Shown here piece after piece: positions 59,501-64,000 of a DNA stretch of 64,000 nt. How positions within the stretch are numbered: position 1 is the stretch's first letter; every line of letters starts with the position of its first letter. Source of the stretch: Sebastes aleutianus (taxonomy: Eukaryota; Chordata; Actinopteri; Perciformes; Sebastidae); contig CAKAKS010000032.1 in assembly GCA_916700875.1 (NCBI GenBank), positions 14,418,129 to 14,482,128 of the forward strand, read 5' to 3'. The notes below the pieces were generated by a model. That model saw only the letters and a program-made list of their open reading frames with translations. It did not search any database and was not told where the DNA came from. The position numbers and the translations under genes were made by a program.

Positions 59501-62133
59501 CCAGGAAAGTGGTCCAGACCTTGCTTGAAAAGGTTGAGTGCTGTTATTGGTTGATCCAGGCGCTGATACACCTAAGGGAAAACACACGCAAGGTTTTTCA
59601 TAGCTAATATTTGGCTTAAAGAAAGAGAATTTTCCATTGTGCGACAAGTTGTTATAATGTGTTACTACCTTCGCAAGGTAGAGATATGTATCCACCACCT
59701 CTTTATGGTTGAGAGCTGATCTGAACTGTTTTTCTGCTTCTCGATACAAACCAAGCCTGCAAGGGTGAGAGCCATAAATCATTACACAGATTCTAAAAAT
59801 GCAACTTAAATGTCAGAAATGTTGAGCTCCAATATTTTGGATGTAGGTGAGTTACCTGTAGTAGCATTTCCCCAGCTGAACTTTCCACCACCAGTCTTTG
59901 AACTGAGCATGTTCAGTAGCTTGAGCAGCCAAATCTAAAGCCTGGATAAGAAATAGAAAGTTTGTGTTGCAAGAATAATAGCCAACAATCTTATAATGTA
60001 ATATGCATTTTCTTTATAGCAAAGATTTATTGAACACTTACATTTTTTACATCATTTTCATGATGGAAGATGTATTCAAACAATGTCTGAGAGGGGAAAG
60101 TATGGTTAATTGACATGTGAGGGGAAAAAAAATGATCTTGATAAATTTTTGCAAGTCACAGCTTCAATCTTACCCTGGATAAATTAGGCTTTTGGGAATA
60201 CTTGGCCAGATTTAGTCTCGACAAGTTTATAAATGGTCCTTCTGGATTGGTTAACATTGAAGCCTGGAGAAACAGTGAAACAAAATGTCATAAATGTTTC
60301 AGGCTTTCTTCACAAAATAAAACATCATTAAAAATAAAGAGGTGCACTAAACGATATTGGTCTTACAATGTAAATATTAAAATATTGTATCATAAAATAC
60401 TATAAATAATGTTCAATTTAACACAGATATCACATTGGAAATATTTTTTAAGAGAAAGATAATATTGATTATGTTAGCCCAAATTCACTGGACAAATTCT
60501 GTGTTTCACATATAAGAGCTCTGGTGGGGAAAGTATATTTGTGTTTCACATGGAGCCTCTCAGTCGCTGCAGACTGTCACAATATTAGGCGTATTTACTC
60601 ACTGTTCCCAGACGGATGAATCTGCCTGAAGCGCTGGTGACGGGACGAGCAGTACTTGCAGTGCGTGGGGTCTTGATGGCCTGCTCCATTGTCCCAGGAC
60701 GCCCTGACTGTGTGCTGGGTCTCACAAATCCTGTGATAGGACGCCCTGATTGTGTCATGGGCCTTGAATTCAAAAAGGAAAATTGAGATCAGGCGTCTCA
60801 TACTTTGTTGAAAAAGTTGTCAATGGTAAAATTTCAAGGCATTACACAATCATTGTCTGGAAGACAGTACCTGACAGCCGGTGTGGGACCTCCACCCTGG
60901 CTTGTTCCAGGGAGCCTCAGTGATGTTCCGGGTCCTGGAAGAAAGTCAAGTCTTATTAATCAGGCAAATTTAAGCACTTTAAGGCACTGAGAAAAGTTTA
61001 AACTTACGTGCAACTTGAGCAATAGAGCTCTCATCCAGCATCATCTCAGCAATCCCCTCCTGGTCCACCTCAATCTCATCTATGTATACCATCTCTGTAA
61101 GAGCACGGGTTTTCAAGCTCCACGCAGCCTATGAAACACACAATGTTTCAGTCATATGGATAGCGGATTGGATGTAAAGGTGAACATGTTACAGTAACAG
61201 GTTCTATGTTGAACTACTATCCACAAGATGAAAAAAGCAAGGCAGAGAGTAACAAGGTTACCTCTGAGATAAGTAAGGATGAGTCCTTGAGACAGCATGT
61301 GATGAGTTAAGTGAGAGAAGAAGGAAGTTGAGGACAGATATGAATAAATGGAGAAAATGAATGGAAAACTTGCAGAGAGAAACACAAATTAAATGTAAAA
61401 AGACATGTAGTGTAGTGAGCAGGAATATGTTCCAGTAACAACTGAGGCAAATGTTGATCCAAAGACGTGCAGTAAATACGTTATACATATCAAATAAATA
61501 ATGACCAAAATTTCAATGAAAAAAATAAGAAAATATGCAAAAAGTAAGATAAAATAAAATAAATATATAAAAGGTGATAAATGAAAATTATGTAATCAAA
61601 GTGTAAAAGACAGTTATCTTACTCAAATGTCTTTAAATAATGAATAGCCTACTACATATGCCTAATCATATTAGATTCAATGTAATGTCCATATTCAATA
61701 ATGACTAATTCAAAATGGAGAGATTTAGAAAACTTGGATTTGGATAGATATGAATTTATCATTAAAACTAGTAAGTTAGTTAACAGTTAGTTGTATTTTC
61801 TGGTGCTTAATATATCCTAAACATCATAGTATAAAATACAATTCTTAGCTTCTATCTTACTCCTCTAGAGTGCTGTTGTATATAAACAGTCAATGTTTTG
61901 TGTCTTCTTCATCTTTAAAAACTCACATTTATTTGGTCCATCTACGAATCTTGAAATATATGAGTTGTTGGAATGTTTATGACATACAACAGTCTTATGT
62001 ATAATTTAAATTATTTATTTTAGGAGAATATTTTGGTGTATGTGTGTAAAATACACAGAGTATGATATTTTCAGTAAGACACAAAGAGTTAATGTTAAAT
62101 TCGAATTGTGTTATCCAGTGTGAAATATTATTA

Positions 62134-62168
<35 letters not shown>

Positions 62169-62548
62169 TTATGCCTTCTTTATTGAACTCATGCTCATTA
62201 ACAAAGGTACAGACACATAGACCAAAAAAAAAATTACATATACATTTAATAATGGCAGGGTTTGTGTTTATGTTATATACATCATATTATAATCATTTAA
62301 TAATGTATAAGTCTCAATGGCTTTTTTGTTTTTAATGAAGGGTATGATGGTGCTCTACTGTTTAATTTCATTAATAAAATGCAGGACAATTGGCTTGGTT
62401 CCGGACTACTTTGTCTTATGGATATGAAATTTTCAAAAAAATAATAAATAATTGTATTATATACAGCATGCTATTTCCAATCTTATCTTGACTGAAATAT
62501 ATCAGTACATCAAATATATTTATTTCAACATTCATCTTAAGTGTGTGT

Positions 62549-62580
<32 letters not shown>

Positions 62581-63185
62581 TCTAGCCATGACGGAGTTGT
62601 GATTATAATCATTTAATAATTTATAAGTCTTAATGGCTGTTTTTGTTTTGAATATAGGGTATGATGGTGCTATACTGTTTAAATTCATTAATAAAATGCA
62701 GGAAACTTGGTTTGTATCTTGACTATTTTGTCTTATGGATATGAAATTTTCCCCAAAATAATAAATAATTGTATTATATACAGTTATTATTACATTATAC
62801 ATGTACATTATATACAGAGTATGATATTCCCAGTGAAAAAGACATGTAGTGTAGTGACCAGGAATATGTTCCAGCAAACAACTGAGGCAAATGTTGATTC
62901 AAAGACGATCAGTAAATACAACATTACCTAACTAGCTAAATGAAATGATGATAAACTACAAGTACTCGACTAATAGGGATTATACACATGGTTGTAGCAA
63001 ACAAGCAGGCTTTCCTCAATGGATAATCGCTAGCATGCTAGGCTAGCTCTCAGCTAACTACACCACAGTACCTGGTCGTACGGGTTGTCTTGTAATATCT
63101 TAGTGCAGATATCTGAACATTGTTGGAGCCTTCGCCTCCTGAAATAGCTCAACGCCAGAAACAAAGGGTCCATCGACACCTCCAT
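56511..63185 (-). CDS. ttc8: Tetratricopeptide repeat protein 8 (BBS8), BBSome subunit
   Basis: TTC8/BBS8 is a subunit of the BBSome, which carries membrane proteins to and from cilia; human loss causes Bardet-Biedl syndrome or retinitis pigmentosa. My coding exons, 5' to 3': 63072-63185, 61008-61128, 60871-60934, 60603-60762, 60174-60263, 60042-60086, 59856-59941, 59669-59756, 59461-59571, 59214-59353, 58947-59121, 58656-58778, 56743-56826, 56511-56627; all GT-AG and in phase, 505 residues. N terminus MDPLFLALSYFRRRRLQQCS, then a Gly/Pro/Arg-rich linker (GRPITGFVRPSTQSGRPG), then TPR units (KDWWWKVQLGKCYYR, LYREAEKQFRSALNH, QDNTHVEAIACIGSNHFY, NNLGLCCFYAQQYD, HAEAYNNLAVLELRKG), ending LKQLRQHFAVL. 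The 10-residue segment that some mammalian isoforms have between YDQ and AAW is not found. The start could be MEVSMDPL or the internal MDPL. Confidence 0.95.
57803..58609. mobile_element. hAT-like element in TTC8 intron 12 (outer)
   Basis: The left end CAGGAATACACCAATAC pairs with the reverse complement of the right end, TAGGGATGCCCCGATAC. Sub-terminal gatatcgg-type motifs lie on both sides. The flanking 8-mers ATTTTAAC (57795-57802) and ATTCTAAC (58610-58617) differ at one base. A second hAT-like element sits inside it at 58191-58545. Confidence 0.82.
58191..58545. mobile_element. hAT-like MITE nested in the outer element
   Basis: 355 bp, beginning TAGGGCTGCACAAT and ending ATTGTTCAGTCCTT, with a perfect 8-bp target duplication ACTGGTAT (58183-58190 and 58546-58553). 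Joining the flanks restores continuous outer-element sequence (cactggtatctgatcggtac), so it is the younger insertion. Confidence 0.88.
62127..62169. repeat. (ATT)n microsatellite
   Basis: About 13 ATT units in TTC8 intron 1. Confidence 0.9.
62545..62580. repeat. (TA)n microsatellite
   Basis: TA run in TTC8 intron 1 between the two related passages. Confidence 0.9.
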
Positions 63186-63402
63186 TGCTTTGGTTGGGGG
63201 GGGGATAGGAGTAAAAGTCGGCTAGCAAGCTGGTTAGCAGAGCTGGGATGATGATGGCGAGATCCAAGCTTCCTCTGTCGCTCGGCAACGGAGGAAGAGG
63301 AGGAGGGACTTCAGCATCGTCTTCTTCTGTTTGATAGCGGGTAGCGACCAGCGTTGAAGTGCAACACCGCCACCCACTATGTTGGAGTGTGAACCAGGTT
63401 AA
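63186..63402 (-). promoter_or_regulatory. TTC8 5' flank / presumed promoter
   Basis: Short GC-richer region with several CG dinucleotides directly upstream of the TTC8 start codon. No TATA box is seen. Position is the main argument. Confidence 0.4.
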
Positions 63403-63406
63403 CTAC

Positions 63407-63459
<53 letters not shown>

Positions 63460-63555
63460 CAGAATAATCAGAATAATCATAATCATAATCATAATCATAA
63501 TCATAATCATAATCATAACAACAATAATAATCATAATCATAATAATACATATAAT
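63403..63555. repeat. (AAT)n / (AATCAT)n microsatellite
   Basis: Pure AAT units to about 63460, followed by AATCAT hexamers to about 63520 and a degenerate end. Confidence 0.95.
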
Positions 63556-64000
63556 AATCATAAGTTTAATCATCTTTATTTGCATAGCACCTTTCTAAAC
63601 ATAGTTTTTAAAGTGCTTGCACAGATACAATGAAATACAGACGAAATAAAAAAAACAATAAAAGAACAAAACATAAAGACCAAATAATGAGAAAACTAAA
63701 ACCCGTAACCAGTGGTATCAAAACAATAAGTTACTACACATAAGCCAAAAGAGGACAATATAAGGTGTGGGAAAAGGTGCACCAAGCTGTTGCCTTACGG
63801 AGTTAAAAAATCCTTTTTATAAAAAATGGGTTTTTAAAAGAGATTTAAAATTGGTAGTAGAGCTAACTAATACATATACTACTTCATTGAACAATAAATT
63901 ATTTTGATCAGTCCAGTTTCTTTCAAATAAAGGAATAGACTCCCAAATCCAATGTCAAATACAACGGTTTCCTCTAATAAAATAAAACTGAATAAAATAT
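63556..64000. repeat. Probable retroelement-derived repeat at the window end
   Basis: The stretch around 63569-63620 (catctttatttgcatagcac, then cctttctaaac) is the kind of 3'-terminal sequence found in several fish retroelement families. It continues off the window; no gene is visible. Confidence 0.4.

Larger units (their letters stand above)
61129..63071 (-). other. TTC8 intron 1
   Basis: 1.9-kb AT-rich intron. It has two near-copies of a 100-200-base passage (62290-62460 and 62605-62775, sharing gtatgatggtgct and gtcttatggatatgaaattt), an ATT tract and a TA tract. I searched it for a 30-base exon coding the 10 residues that some mammalian TTC8 isoforms have here and saw none with acceptable splice sites. 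Confidence 0.5.

Noticed and set aside
63359..63598. Isoleucine-rich frame near the window end
   Set aside because: Pure translation of an AAT/ATC microsatellite.

Overview
The window looks like nuclear DNA of a ray-finned (teleost, probably percomorph) fish. Genes are split by GT-AG introns, the two flanking genes are unmistakable vertebrate orthologues (NEK9 and TTC8/BBS8), and the spaces between are full of fish-type repeats: hAT-like miniature elements with 8-bp target duplications, TTAA-flanked miniature elements, a tRNA-derived SINE, decayed LINE pieces and long dinucleotide and trinucleotide tracts. There are no operons, and I found no free-standing tRNA or rRNA gene.

Layout. 1-3.8 kb is repeat-rich intergenic DNA. 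3.8-11.7 kb carries NEK9 on the minus strand (23 coding exons, 968 residues by my splice model). 11.7-15.3 kb is low-complexity and LINE-derived DNA. 15.3-55.5 kb is a cluster of type II transmembrane C-type lectin receptor genes on the plus strand, all with the same six-exon plan (tail, membrane anchor, coiled-coil neck, three exons for the lectin domain). Seven are intact by reading frame: L1 (15.3-17.4 kb), four near-identical tandem copies A-D (28.4-39.2 kb, repeat unit about 2.9 kb), and the more diverged E (41.8-44.7 kb), F (46.3-50.9 kb) and G (51.5-55.5 kb). Decayed relics of both L1-type and A-D-type lectins lie at 18.4-22.0 kb. Between the relics and the array sits a two-exon HIPK-like protein kinase gene (23.4-25.7 kb). 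56.5-63.2 kb carries TTC8/BBS8 on the minus strand (14 coding exons found, 505 residues).

How the genes relate. NEK9 (mitotic kinase) and TTC8 (BBSome subunit, cilia) are single-copy framework genes bounding a fast-evolving lectin cluster, probably surface pattern-recognition receptors. Within A-D, flanks and introns are almost identical, while copy C differs sharply in a few lectin-domain loops, in its tail tyrosine and in one splice donor.

Most interesting observation. The only intron of the HIPK-like gene is, from end to end, one miniature inverted-repeat transposon plus one copy of its 8-bp target duplication AGGTTGGT. The duplicated AG|GT supplies both splice junctions, so removal restores the uninterrupted kinase frame exactly. 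This has the structure expected of intron birth by DNA-transposon insertion. A second informative structure is a TTAA-flanked miniature element inserted into the TTAA of a relative in intron 4 of lectin F, which confirms the target site from sequence alone.
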